DNA of 5,037 bases from Rhizobiaceae bacterium. Lineage in GTDB: Bacteria; Pseudomonadota; Alphaproteobacteria; Rhizobiales; Rhizobiaceae. Under the pieces are notes generated by a model. It was given only the letters and a program-made list of their open reading frames with translations, was not told where the DNA came from and searched no databases. Every line of letters starts with the position of its first letter. Position 1 is the stretch's first letter. Location of the stretch: assembly GCA_913776675.1 (NCBI GenBank), contig CAJYRE010000071.1, forward strand, positions 1 through 5,037, read 5' to 3'. A program made the translations under genes and the position numbers. Of the stretch, positions 1 to 5,037 are shown one piece after another.

Positions 1-326
1 AAGTGATCGACCGGCTGCGGATCGGTCAGCACGGTTCCCTTGACGGCACTCACCAGTGTATTTTGCGGAACGCGCCCGTTGAAGGCCACATCATCGATCA
101 CAAACAGACGGGCAAAATGTGTGCGATTGCTGCGGGCAAAGGGGCTGTTGCCATCACGGTCAGCCTTGGATGTCACCGGGGATTGCCGGGCAGGTGCAAT
201 GCGCTCCAACTCGGTTTTCAGGGCGTGCAGATGGCTGACCGGTGCCATCGCACCGGAGTCCACCAGATCGGTTTTGACGGGAATGAGTACGGTCAGAAAA
301 TAATGGCCACCATCCAGGTTGGGCAT
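1..326 (-). CDS. Uncharacterised protein, N-terminal part (cut by window edge); paralogue of the 517-1182 gene
   Basis: The frame starts at ATG 324-326 and stays open to the left edge, giving 108 full codons, so the C-terminus lies outside the window. A GAAAGG ribosome-binding site (335-340) sits 8 nt before the ATG, which supports this start. Visible features are FLTVLIPVK (about residues 10-18), SPFARSNRTHFARLFVIDD (about 61-79, with HFAR at 70-73), and a variable stretch with QNTLVSAVKG. No signal peptide or membrane helix is seen. The strand-then-HFAR order matches the neighbouring 221-aa protein: the proline-containing P-x-K motif falls at residues 15-18 in both. The spacing to HFAR is longer here, 51 residues against 30. 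From memory this resembles small conserved proteins of unknown function in actinobacteria and proteobacteria whose next segment is a [Y/L]-x-[L/V]-F-x-x-x-[F/Y]-[D/N]-G motif; that part would lie beyond the edge. I do not assign a function. Coding status is supported by the RBS, the shared motifs and the open frame. Confidence 0.72.
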   Translation of the reverse strand, partial: MPNLDGGHYFLTVLIPVKTDLVDSGAMAPVSHLHALKTELERIAPARQSPVTSKADRDGNSPFARSNRTHFARLFVIDDVAFNGRVPQNTLVSAVKGTVLTDPQPVDH

Positions 327-516
327 GGGTTTTGCCTTTCACAATCAATCGTCGGAAGGACACTGTCGCTGCGAACCCCGGCTGTTTGCGCGGTTTGCGG
401 GCATCATTCACTGCAACATATGTGGAAAATGAAATGTGTTATGATGAAGATCCGCCCGTCTTGCCACACAGCACATGTGCAAGATGATACAACACAGGCA
501 ACTCATTAGACTGCAA
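327..516. other. Intergenic gap between the two paralogous genes
   Basis: The 190 bp between the stop of the 221-aa gene and the start of the partial gene hold no convincing gene. A bulged hairpin can be drawn at 460-483 (CTTGC-C-ACA pairing with TGTGCAAG around a 7-nt loop). It has no T-run on either side, so I do not call it a terminator. The gap is long for a tight operon, so the downstream gene may have its own promoter, although I see no clear -35/-10 pair. The gap could equally be a transcribed spacer. Confidence 0.4.
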
Positions 517-1182
517 TCAGGTTTTCAGCAGTTCTTCTGGCGTATGATCCAGCCACAACAACCGGTTTCTGTCGGCTTTCTCACTGGCCGTGCTGGCAAT
601 GGGTGCATAGCCGGGACTTGGTAGAGAATTCTGCATATCGCGGGCAGCCTTGCGGTAGGCCGCCATAAAAGCATCATCACTGGTGGCTGTCGCATCCGCC
701 TGCATCAGCTCCAGAATGGCCTGACGAACGCGCAGGGACGCCTTGATGTCGCGCTGTCCCACGCCCGGCGTGGCATTGTAATAATAGTCCGTATCAATCT
801 GATTGGCGCGGATGTAGTTTTTAAAGGGTGTGATTGGAATGGAATGGGGATAGCCAGTGCTGGAATACCAGAACAGGTCCAGTCCATTGGGAATGCCATC
901 GGAAAAGGCATCAATATACTGATCCCATGTTCCATTGAAGTTGCTGCAAAACAGCATGTAATCATTTTGCAATGTCTGCTTGCCTTGGCCGTAATCGGGC
1001 CACTGGTCGCGCTTGATCAGCACCCAGCGGGCAAAATGGATAATGGACAAGCCCAGCAATCCGCCCAATGTTGCCGGCAAGGCGCGCGCAATCATGAAGA
1101 TGAACCGATTGACCCATGTAAGATAGGGCTTCATCGGTGTTATGACATTCATTCCGTATGCTTTACCGGCAACATTCGACAT
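517..1182 (-). CDS. Uncharacterised protein (221 aa), paralogue of the 1-326 gene
   Basis: A complete frame runs from ATG 1180-1182 to TGA 517-519. An AGAGGGGG ribosome-binding site (1187-1194) lies 4 nt before the ATG. An internal Met11 sits directly before the first conserved strand, but the RBS favours the upstream start. Features in order: NVITPMKP (12-19); a hydrophobic stretch at about 25-48 that could be a buried helix or a short membrane-associated segment; IIHFARWVLIK (47-57); DYMLFCSNFNGTWDQYIDAF (74-93); an SSTGYPHS loop (107-114); NYIRANQIDTDYYYN (122-136); then a helical, polar C-terminus. The strand, HFARW, LF-x-x-NF-[D/N]-G and GYP pattern fits a family of small alpha/beta proteins of unknown role that I remember only as hypothetical proteins. 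Its strand-helix-strand rhythm suggests a ferredoxin-like or dimeric alpha/beta-barrel fold (inference). No Cys pair, P-loop or classical catalytic triad is visible. Placement 190 bp upstream of a paralogue on the same strand suggests a tandem duplication or a shared pathway. Confidence 0.85.
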   Translation of the reverse strand: MSNVAGKAYGMNVITPMKPYLTWVNRFIFMIARALPATLGGLLGLSIIHFARWVLIKRDQWPDYGQGKQTLQNDYMLFCSNFNGTWDQYIDAFSDGIPNGLDLFWYSSTGYPHSIPITPFKNYIRANQIDTDYYYNATPGVGQRDIKASLRVRQAILELMQADATATSDDAFMAAYRKAARDMQNSLPSPGYAPIASTASEKADRNRLLWLDHTPEELLKT

Positions 1183-1267
1183 CAGACCCCCTCTGCGGCC
1201 AAACTGAATTTTTATTATGATATAATTGTTTTGATCCTGTCTCTCTTGTGAAGAGCAGTCAGTATAT

Positions 1268-1288
1268 TCTCAAAGTTACATATTGAGA
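1268..1288. repeat. Inverted repeat TCTCAA-N9-TTGAGA, possible operator
   Basis: Two perfect 6-bp half-sites, TCTCAA (1268-1273) and TTGAGA (1283-1288), are separated by 9 bp. Their centres are 15 bp apart, about one and a half helical turns. The repeat lies 86 bp upstream of the 221-aa gene, in an AT-rich part of its leader. A weak promoter on the minus strand would overlap it (TTGACT at 1295-1300, 16-bp spacer, TAACTT at 1273-1278). A repressor or activator site is possible, but half-sites this short can arise by chance in AT-rich DNA. Confidence 0.3.
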
Positions 1289-1336
1289 TTTTGCAGTCAA
1301 TGGTTGATTTCGGCATTGTGATGCAATGCAGCAGAT

Positions 1337-1383
1337 TAAAAGTGTTACAGCGCCGTGCGCCATATATGGCGCACGGCGCTGTA
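1337..1383 (-). terminator. Perfect 38-bp palindrome with short T-run, likely terminator of the aldo/keto reductase gene
   Basis: Positions 1346-1383 form a perfect palindrome with 19-bp arms (TACAGCGCCGTGCGCCATA and its reverse complement). As RNA this gives a very stable GC-rich stem, with the central AU-rich bases as the loop. It begins 41 bp after the reductase stop codon. On the minus strand it is followed by ACAC and then TTTT (1338-1341). That is a fair intrinsic terminator for the reductase, although the T-run is short and set back from the stem. The palindrome plus its tail also resembles extragenic palindromes that I recall recurring between genes in Rhizobiaceae. It could therefore be a member of a dispersed repeat family that also acts as a terminator. 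Confidence 0.68.
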
Positions 1384-1424
1384 TACCGGGGCTCACTGAT
1401 GCAGGCTTTAAAGTGGTGCGGATG

Positions 1425-2375
1425 TCATGCGCCTGCTGTATTCAAAAGATCCATCTGCTCTTTCGTCAAGGCAAGGTTTCCAGCCTTGATCATCGCATCG
1501 AGCTGCGAAAGGCTGGTGGCAGAGGCGATGGGGGCTGTAATGCCGGGGCGGGCAGCAACCCAGGCGATGGCAACAGTGGCTGGCGTGGTGCCGGTCTCTT
1601 TGGCAACGGTATCCAGTGCCGCCAGAATGGCATGGCCCTTCTCGTTGAGATAATCGCCGACCCGATAGCTGCGGGCCTTGCCGTGTGTATCTTCGGCCTT
1701 GCGGTATTTGCCAGTGAGGAAGCCAGCGGCCAGCGCATAATAGCTGATCACGCCGATATTTTCCTTGATGCACAGATCAGCCAGTGGCCCTTCAAACCGG
1801 TCGCGGGTGTAGAGATTATATTCCGGTTGAATCACATCATAGGCTGGCAGGCCAGCATGCGTGGCGGTATCAAACGAGGCTTGCAATTGGCCAGCATCGA
1901 AGTTTGAGCAACCAACAGAGCGGATTTTGCCCTGTTCTTTCAATTTGGCATAGGCGCTTAAAGTTTCCTCATGCGGCGTGTCGGCATCAAAGGTATGGGA
2001 GAGATAGAGATCGATATAATCGGTCTGAAGACGCTTGAGGGAGTTTTCGACCTCTTCGATAATCCATTTGGCGGAAAGATCGATTTTTCCTTGGCCGACA
2101 TCCATGCCCACTTTGGTGACAATCACCATTTTGTCGCGGGCAACATGGCCGGTCTTCAGCCATTTGCCAATCACGGTTTCCGATTCGCCCCCAACATGAC
2201 CCTCCACCCAGCGCGAATAGACATCGGCGGTGTCGATGGCATTGTAGCCGGCATCGAAAAACGCATCGAGCAGTTTGAACGAGGTCTGTTCATCGGCTGT
2301 CCAGCCAAAAACATTGCCGCCAAACACAACGGGCGCGATGGAAAGACCTGAGCGGCCAAGATGACGATATTGCAT
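1425..2375 (-). CDS. Aldo/keto reductase family protein
   Basis: A cytoplasmic NADP(H)-dependent oxidoreductase of 316 aa with a TIM-barrel fold, expected to reduce aldehydes or ketones or oxidise the matching alcohols. The N-terminus [18 protein letters not shown] is typical of the family. The catalytic tetrad is visible: Asp48 (IDTAD), Tyr53, Lys88 (VTKVG) and His127 (LYLSHTF). Further family motifs are VGCSNF (154-159), QPEYN (183-187), [13 protein letters not shown] (212-224) and the cofactor-binding [10 protein letters not shown] (283-292). The last resembles the AKR9-like group I recall, where SATS replaces the more common GAR. Full length and intact. A strong GGAGGA ribosome-binding site (2382-2387) lies 6 nt before the ATG at 2373-2375, and the gene ends in TGA at 1425-1427. 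It is divergent from the Gfo/Idh/MocA gene and is followed by a palindromic terminator. The substrate cannot be read from the sequence; sugars, polyol-derived carbonyls or detoxification of reactive aldehydes all fit. Confidence 0.96.
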   Translation of the reverse strand: MQYRHLGRSGLSIAPVVFGGNVFGWTADEQTSFKLLDAFFDAGYNAIDTADVYSRWVEGHVGGESETVIGKWLKTGHVARDKMVIVTKVGMDVGQGKIDLSAKWIIEEVENSLKRLQTDYIDLYLSHTFDADTPHEETLSAYAKLKEQGKIRSVGCSNFDAGQLQASFDTATHAGLPAYDVIQPEYNLYTRDRFEGPLADLCIKENIGVISYYALAAGFLTGKYRKAEDTHGKARSYRVGDYLNEKGHAILAALDTVAKETGTTPATVAIAWVAARPGITAPIASATSLSQLDAMIKAGNLALTKEQMDLLNTAGA

Positions 2376-2393
2376 GGGAATTCCTCCAAACGT

Positions 2394-2418
2394 GTGAAGC
2401 GATTGTGGGTGAAGCGAT
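2394..2418. repeat. Two direct copies of GTGAAGCGAT, 15 bp apart
   Basis: The 10-mer GTGAAGCGAT occurs at 2394-2403 and again at 2409-2418. The copies lie just upstream of the reductase start, between its candidate -10 box and its ribosome-binding site. They could be a regulator binding site in the divergent control region, or a small chance or slippage duplication. The 15-bp period is not a whole number of helical turns, which weakens the operator idea. Confidence 0.35.
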
Positions 2419-2424
2419 GCTGGA

Positions 2425-2452
2425 AACCTAGCGCCAAGCGAGGGATTGGCAA
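2425..2452 (-). promoter_or_regulatory. Candidate promoter for the aldo/keto reductase
   Basis: Read on the minus strand, TTGCCA (2447-2452) and TAGGTT (2425-2430) are separated by 16 bp, a fair match to a housekeeping -35/-10 pair. Transcription would start near 2418, giving a leader of about 40 nt that contains the strong GGAGGA site. It is supported only by pattern and position. Confidence 0.3.
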
Positions 2453-2486
2453 CCTTTCATCTCTCACATTGCTGCGAGCAAGATGG

Positions 2487-2515
2487 TTGATGCTCTTGCG
2501 GCCTTGCCCTATGTT
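2487..2515 (+). promoter_or_regulatory. Candidate promoter for the Gfo/Idh/MocA gene
   Basis: TTGATG (2487-2492) and TATGTT (2510-2515) are separated by the optimal 17 bp. The predicted start near 2522 leaves about 20 nt before the ATG, just enough for the GGAGGAG ribosome-binding site at 2528-2534. With the minus-strand candidate at 2425-2452 this makes the 165-bp gap a back-to-back promoter region. It is supported only by pattern and position. Confidence 0.35.
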
Positions 2516-2540
2516 TGCCGGGCCTATGGAGGAGAACAGA

Positions 2541-3527
2541 ATGCTGCGTTTTGGTATTGTATCGACGGCAAAAATTGGCCGTGAACTTGTGGTTCCGGCC
2601 ATTCAGGATGCGGAAAATGCGGTTGTGACCGCCATTGCCAGCCGGGATCTGACCAAAGCCCGCGCCATGGCCGACCGGTTTTCGGTGCCGCATGCTTTTG
2701 GCTCTTATGAAGAAATGCTGGCCTCAGATAAGATCGATGCTGTCTATATTCCGCTTCCGACCTCGCAGCATGTGGAATGGACCATCAAGGCGGCCGATGC
2801 AGGCAAGCATGTGTTGTGTGAAAAGCCTATAGCCTTGAAGGCCGAAGAGATTGACAGTCTGATTGCCGCCCGTGATCGCAATGGTGTGCTGGTGTCCGAA
2901 GCCTTTATGGTGACCTACACGCCGGTCTGGCAGAAGGTGCGCGCCCTGGTGCAGGAGGGAGCCATTGGCCGCTTGCGCCATGTGCAGGGCGCTTTCACGT
3001 ATTTTAATCGTGATCCCGGCAATATGCGCAATATTCCGGCGCTGGGCGGTGGTGCCTTGCCCGATATTGGCGTTTATCCCACCATTACCACCCGGTTTGT
3101 CACCGGGCAGGAACCGCTGCGCGTACAGGCGGTGACCGAGCGCGATGCAGAGTTTGGCACGGATATTTATTCCAGCGTCAAGGCGGATTTCGGCAGCTTT
3201 GACATGAGCTTTTACATTGCCACGCAAATGGCCAATCGCCAAATCATGGTGTTTCATGGGGACCAAGGCTTTATCGAGGTGAAATCCCCCTTCAACGCCG
3301 ATCGCTGGGGTGCGGAAGAGGTGGAGTTGAGCAATCAGTCGCACGGCACCTCGCAGATCTTCCGTTTTCCGGATAGCCGGCAATATCGCCGTGAGGTGGA
3401 GGCTTTTGCCAAGGCTGCTGCGGGCGAGAGTGCCGAGGTGGTCACGCTGGAAAACTCCAAAGCCAATCAGCGTTTTATTGATGCGATTTATCGTGCCAGT
3501 GAGAAAGACGGATGGGAAGCGGTTTAA
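2541..3527 (+). CDS. Gfo/Idh/MocA family NAD(P)-dependent oxidoreductase
   Basis: A cytoplasmic sugar or polyol dehydrogenase-type enzyme of 328 aa. It has an N-terminal Rossmann domain and a C-terminal alpha/beta substrate domain. The dinucleotide-binding start is [14 protein letters not shown] (2-15), followed by AIASRD (31-36). [20 protein letters not shown] (69-88) and the signature HVLCEKP (90-96) follow, with the conserved Lys95. The substrate-domain motif [11 protein letters not shown] (169-179) carries Asp175. Length is normal for the family and closest in style to the D-xylose dehydrogenase / dihydrodiol dehydrogenase group, but the substrate is not determinable here. The frame is open back to 2361. 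I chose ATG 2541 because GGAGGAG (2528-2534) lies 6 nt upstream, and because the extra 60 residues would run into the divergent gene and precede the normal N-terminus. It ends in tandem stops TAA-TAG. It may be co-regulated with the reductase across the divergent promoter region. Confidence 0.95.
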   Translation: MLRFGIVSTAKIGRELVVPAIQDAENAVVTAIASRDLTKARAMADRFSVPHAFGSYEEMLASDKIDAVYIPLPTSQHVEWTIKAADAGKHVLCEKPIALKAEEIDSLIAARDRNGVLVSEAFMVTYTPVWQKVRALVQEGAIGRLRHVQGAFTYFNRDPGNMRNIPALGGGALPDIGVYPTITTRFVTGQEPLRVQAVTERDAEFGTDIYSSVKADFGSFDMSFYIATQMANRQIMVFHGDQGFIEVKSPFNADRWGAEEVELSNQSHGTSQIFRFPDSRQYRREVEAFAKAAAGESAEVVTLENSKANQRFIDAIYRASEKDGWEAV

Positions 3528-3534
3528 TAGCTGG

Positions 3535-3915
3535 CTAATTTTTTCTGCCAAACACAAATCTGGAATAGCCGAAGAAGCTGAACAGCATGGCGGCCAGCGA
3601 TGCCAGCACCAGCGCAAAAAACGGCTTGAGTGTCGGGCTGCTCAGCAGCAGTCCGGCATAGATCCCATAATTGACCAGAGCGGAGACGACGCCCACGGAG
3701 CCGTAGCGAAATCCCTCTGCCACGATGGTGCGTTTTGATGCGCCAAACGTGAAAGCCCGGTTGAGCATCCATGTGGTGAACATGGCCGTGGCAATGGCAA
3801 AAATCCGGGCGGTGAAAGCGCCAAGCGGGGTTATCTCCATCAGCAGCCACAGCACACTGGCATCTACGGCAAAACCTGCGGTGCCGACCAAAGCAAAGCG
3901 AATGAGTTTTTTCAT
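3535..3915 (-). CDS. GtrA-like family small membrane protein
   Basis: A 126-aa inner-membrane protein with four predicted helices at about 5-27, 34-52, 72-93 and 98-116. Family marks are the N-terminal KKLIRFALVGTAGFAVD, the NRAFTF turn (52-57) after helix 2, RYGSVGVVSALVNYGIY (70-86), and the C-terminal FFGYSRFVFG (114-123). These fit the GtrA/DPMS_2 family (Pfam PF04138). Members are thought to help move polyprenyl-phosphate-linked sugars across the membrane, or otherwise assist cell-surface glycan synthesis. Its ATG overlaps the stop of the upstream glycosyltransferase in an ATGA (3912-3915), so the two are probably translationally coupled. An AAGGTGG sequence inside the upstream gene, about 10 nt before the ATG, can serve as ribosome-binding site. 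It ends in TAG only 7 bp from the stop of the convergent oxidoreductase. Complete; function assigned from family and context. Confidence 0.92.
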   Translation of the reverse strand: MKKLIRFALVGTAGFAVDASVLWLLMEITPLGAFTARIFAIATAMFTTWMLNRAFTFGASKRTIVAEGFRYGSVGVVSALVNYGIYAGLLLSSPTLKPFFALVLASLAAMLFSFFGYSRFVFGRKN

Positions 3916-4916
3916 GCAGCGTTAGCCACCTTGCTGGTGTTGTCTGGAGCCTGCCCGGCGTGACCGTAGGCGGTGAGTGGCTGGCTCATATAATGCAGGC
4001 GCAACTGTTCCACACGCGCCCGCGACAGCGAATCAAGAATCAGCCCTGCGGTGAAGATCAGCAGGCTGATCATCAAAAGTGCCATGGAAAACACCCAGGT
4101 GGGCAGGCGCAGCACAAGGCCGGTGGCAAAATACTCCATCAGCACAGGCGTCATGAACGTGATGCTTGCCAGAAGAAATGCAGCGGCAATCGCGCCAAAA
4201 AACGCAAAAGGCCGGGTCTCCTTGGTCAGCATGGCCAACATCCAGAGAATTCTGGCTCCGTCTTTCAGTGTTGAGAGTTTGGAGTGTGATCCCTCTGGTC
4301 TTCGACCATAGTCCAGCTCCCGTTCAATCACGGTGAGGTGAAGCCGGGAAGCATGAACGGACATTTCCGTCTCGATCTCAAAGCCGGTTGATACGGCGGG
4401 AAAGCTCTTCACAAACCGGCGCGAGAAGGCTCGATAGCCGGAAAAAATATCGGTAAAACCGGGGCCAAACAAAAACCGATACAGACCGTTGAACACTCGA
4501 TTGCCCAAGGCGTGGCCCCGGCGTCCGGCATCCTCATGCACGCCTTTGCGGGTGCCCACGACCATATCGGCCCGCTCGGTTTGCAATGTGTGGATCAGCG
4601 TTACCGCATCTGCGGGTGTGTAGGTGCCATCACCATCCGCCATGATATAGATTTCGGCATTAATATCAGCAAACATGCGGCGCACCACATGGCCCTTGCC
4701 CTGTCTGCGCTCTTGCAGCACCTCGGCCCCGGCCAACAGGGCGGCAAGTGCTGTGCCGTCAGTGGAATTGTTGTCGTAGACATAGACTTTAGCGTCAGGC
4801 AGCGCCAGTTGAAAGCCGCGCACCACGCTGGCAATGGTGCTGGCTTCATTATAGCACGGAAGCAATACGGCCACATTCCGGTAATCTGTGCTGCCCATGA
4901 ACGTTACTCGATACAT
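3912..4916 (-). CDS. Membrane-anchored family 2 glycosyltransferase (polyprenyl-phosphate sugar transferase type)
   Basis: A 334-aa GT-A fold glycosyltransferase. Motifs in order: VLLPCYNE (17-24) and DNNSTDGT (48-55) for nucleotide-sugar binding; DGDGTY (94-99), the DXD-type metal site; VGTRKG (120-125); TDIFSGYRAFSRRF (155-168); TGFEIETEMSVHA (177-189); and RPEGSHSKLSTLKDG (206-220). Two hydrophobic segments follow at about 237-262 and 272-294, anchoring the cytoplasmic catalytic domain in the inner membrane. The order matches dolichol-phosphate-mannose-synthase-like / GtrB-type enzymes, which transfer a sugar from a nucleotide donor to a polyprenyl phosphate. The sugar cannot be read from sequence. 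The gene overlaps the GtrA-like gene by 4 bp, the classic pairing. Start choice is uncertain: neither ATG 4916 nor the in-frame ATG 4898 (Met7) has a good ribosome-binding site. The shorter start would give MGSTDYRNVAVLLP, a more usual lead into the first strand. Confidence 0.95.
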   Translation of the reverse strand: MYRVTFMGSTDYRNVAVLLPCYNEASTIASVVRGFQLALPDAKVYVYDNNSTDGTALAALLAGAEVLQERRQGKGHVVRRMFADINAEIYIMADGDGTYTPADAVTLIHTLQTERADMVVGTRKGVHEDAGRRGHALGNRVFNGLYRFLFGPGFTDIFSGYRAFSRRFVKSFPAVSTGFEIETEMSVHASRLHLTVIERELDYGRRPEGSHSKLSTLKDGARILWMLAMLTKETRPFAFFGAIAAAFLLASITFMTPVLMEYFATGLVLRLPTWVFSMALLMISLLIFTAGLILDSLSRARVEQLRLHYMSQPLTAYGHAGQAPDNTSKVANAA

Positions 4917-5037
4917 CTGTCGGGGAGGGACAAAGAAAAACAGCCGGACGCTGAAATAAGCCTTCCTCAGGCTTTTACTATTTCTTGATAAGGTTAAGTT
5001 TAGGTTTCGATACCATTAAAAAGAATAGAATGGCTGC
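4917..5037. other. Upstream region of the glycosyltransferase gene, with a small hairpin
   Basis: This 121-bp AT-rich stretch carries the leader of the glycosyltransferase/GtrA pair. A hairpin can form at 4958-4974 (AAGCCT, 5-nt loop TCCTC, AGGCTT). Read on the plus strand it is followed by a short T-run (TTTT, 4973-4976), but no plus-strand gene ends here. Read on the minus strand it would sit in the 5' leader about 40 nt before the start codon. I see no convincing -35/-10 pair. An ATG on the plus strand at 5030-5032 (ATGGCTGC) at the very edge could open a divergent gene, but only two codons and part of a third are visible and no clear ribosome-binding site precedes it. Confidence 0.35.

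Noticed and set aside
460..483. Bulged hairpin between the two uncharacterised genes, considered as a terminator
   Set aside because: The stem is interrupted and no T-run follows on either strand.
3..509. Open frame of 168 codons on the plus strand
   Set aside because: Antisense to the partial uncharacterised gene, whose frame has a ribosome-binding site and shares motifs with its neighbour. The plus-strand product has no recognisable domain.
1221..1226. Perfect TATAAT on the plus strand
   Set aside because: No -35-like hexamer lies 16-18 bp upstream and no plus-strand gene follows. It is expected by chance in this AT-rich leader.
1326..1907. Open frame of 193 codons on the plus strand across the palindrome
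   Set aside because: It is antisense to the aldo/keto reductase, starts before the palindrome and has no recognisable motif.
2361..2540. 60-residue N-terminal extension of the Gfo/Idh/MocA protein
   Set aside because: The extension starts inside the divergent reductase gene and is unlike the family N-terminus. ATG 2541 has an ideal GGAGGAG site.
2724..3617. Long open frame (297 codons) on the minus strand, antisense to the Gfo/Idh/MocA gene
   Set aside because: It mirrors the codon pattern of a clear enzyme gene, shows no family motif, and runs into the end of the GtrA-like gene. It is a shadow frame.
5030..5037. Possible start of a plus-strand gene at the right edge (ATGGCTGC)
   Set aside because: Only two codons and part of a third are visible, with no clear ribosome-binding site or promoter, so a gene call is not supportable.

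Overview
The window most likely comes from an alphaproteobacterium of the Rhizobiaceae (Rhizobium, Agrobacterium or Allorhizobium). This is inferred from the moderate GC content, the gene families, and a long extragenic palindrome with a tail that resembles intergenic elements I remember from that family. No rRNA, tRNA, CRISPR array, transposase or phage gene is visible. It looks like ordinary chromosomal or large-replicon sequence made of several short transcription units.

Layout, left to right. (1) Positions 1-1182, minus strand: two genes of an uncharacterised family. The downstream one (1-326) runs off the left edge; the upstream one (517-1182) is complete at 221 aa. They share the arrangement [I/T]P[V/M]K, then HFAR, then a segment that looks like an alpha/beta fold, so they appear to be neighbouring paralogues. 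A 190-bp gap separates them. (2) Positions 1183-1424: intergenic DNA holding the leader of the 221-aa gene, an inverted repeat (1268-1288) and a perfect 38-bp palindrome (1346-1383). The palindrome probably terminates the next gene. (3) Positions 1425-2375, minus strand: an aldo/keto reductase with a complete Asp-Tyr-Lys-His tetrad. (4) Positions 2376-2540: a divergent promoter region with a candidate promoter for each side and a 10-bp direct repeat. (5) Positions 2541-3527, plus strand: a Gfo/Idh/MocA-family NAD(P)-dependent oxidoreductase. (6) Positions 3535-4916, minus strand: a translationally coupled pair, a membrane-anchored family 2 glycosyltransferase followed by a small four-helix GtrA-like membrane protein. 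It converges on the oxidoreductase with only 7 bp between stop codons. (7) Positions 4917-5037: the leader of the glycosyltransferase gene, with a small hairpin. A plus-strand gene may begin at the very edge.

How the genes may work together: the reductase and the Gfo/Idh/MocA enzyme share a divergent control region, and both families act on sugars, polyols or other carbonyl compounds, so co-regulation is plausible but unproven. The glycosyltransferase/GtrA pair matches the usual arrangement in which a cytoplasmic enzyme loads a sugar onto a polyprenyl-phosphate carrier and a GtrA-type membrane protein assists translocation, for decoration of a surface glycan. The two uncharacterised genes are the least understood part of the window and the best candidates for something new.
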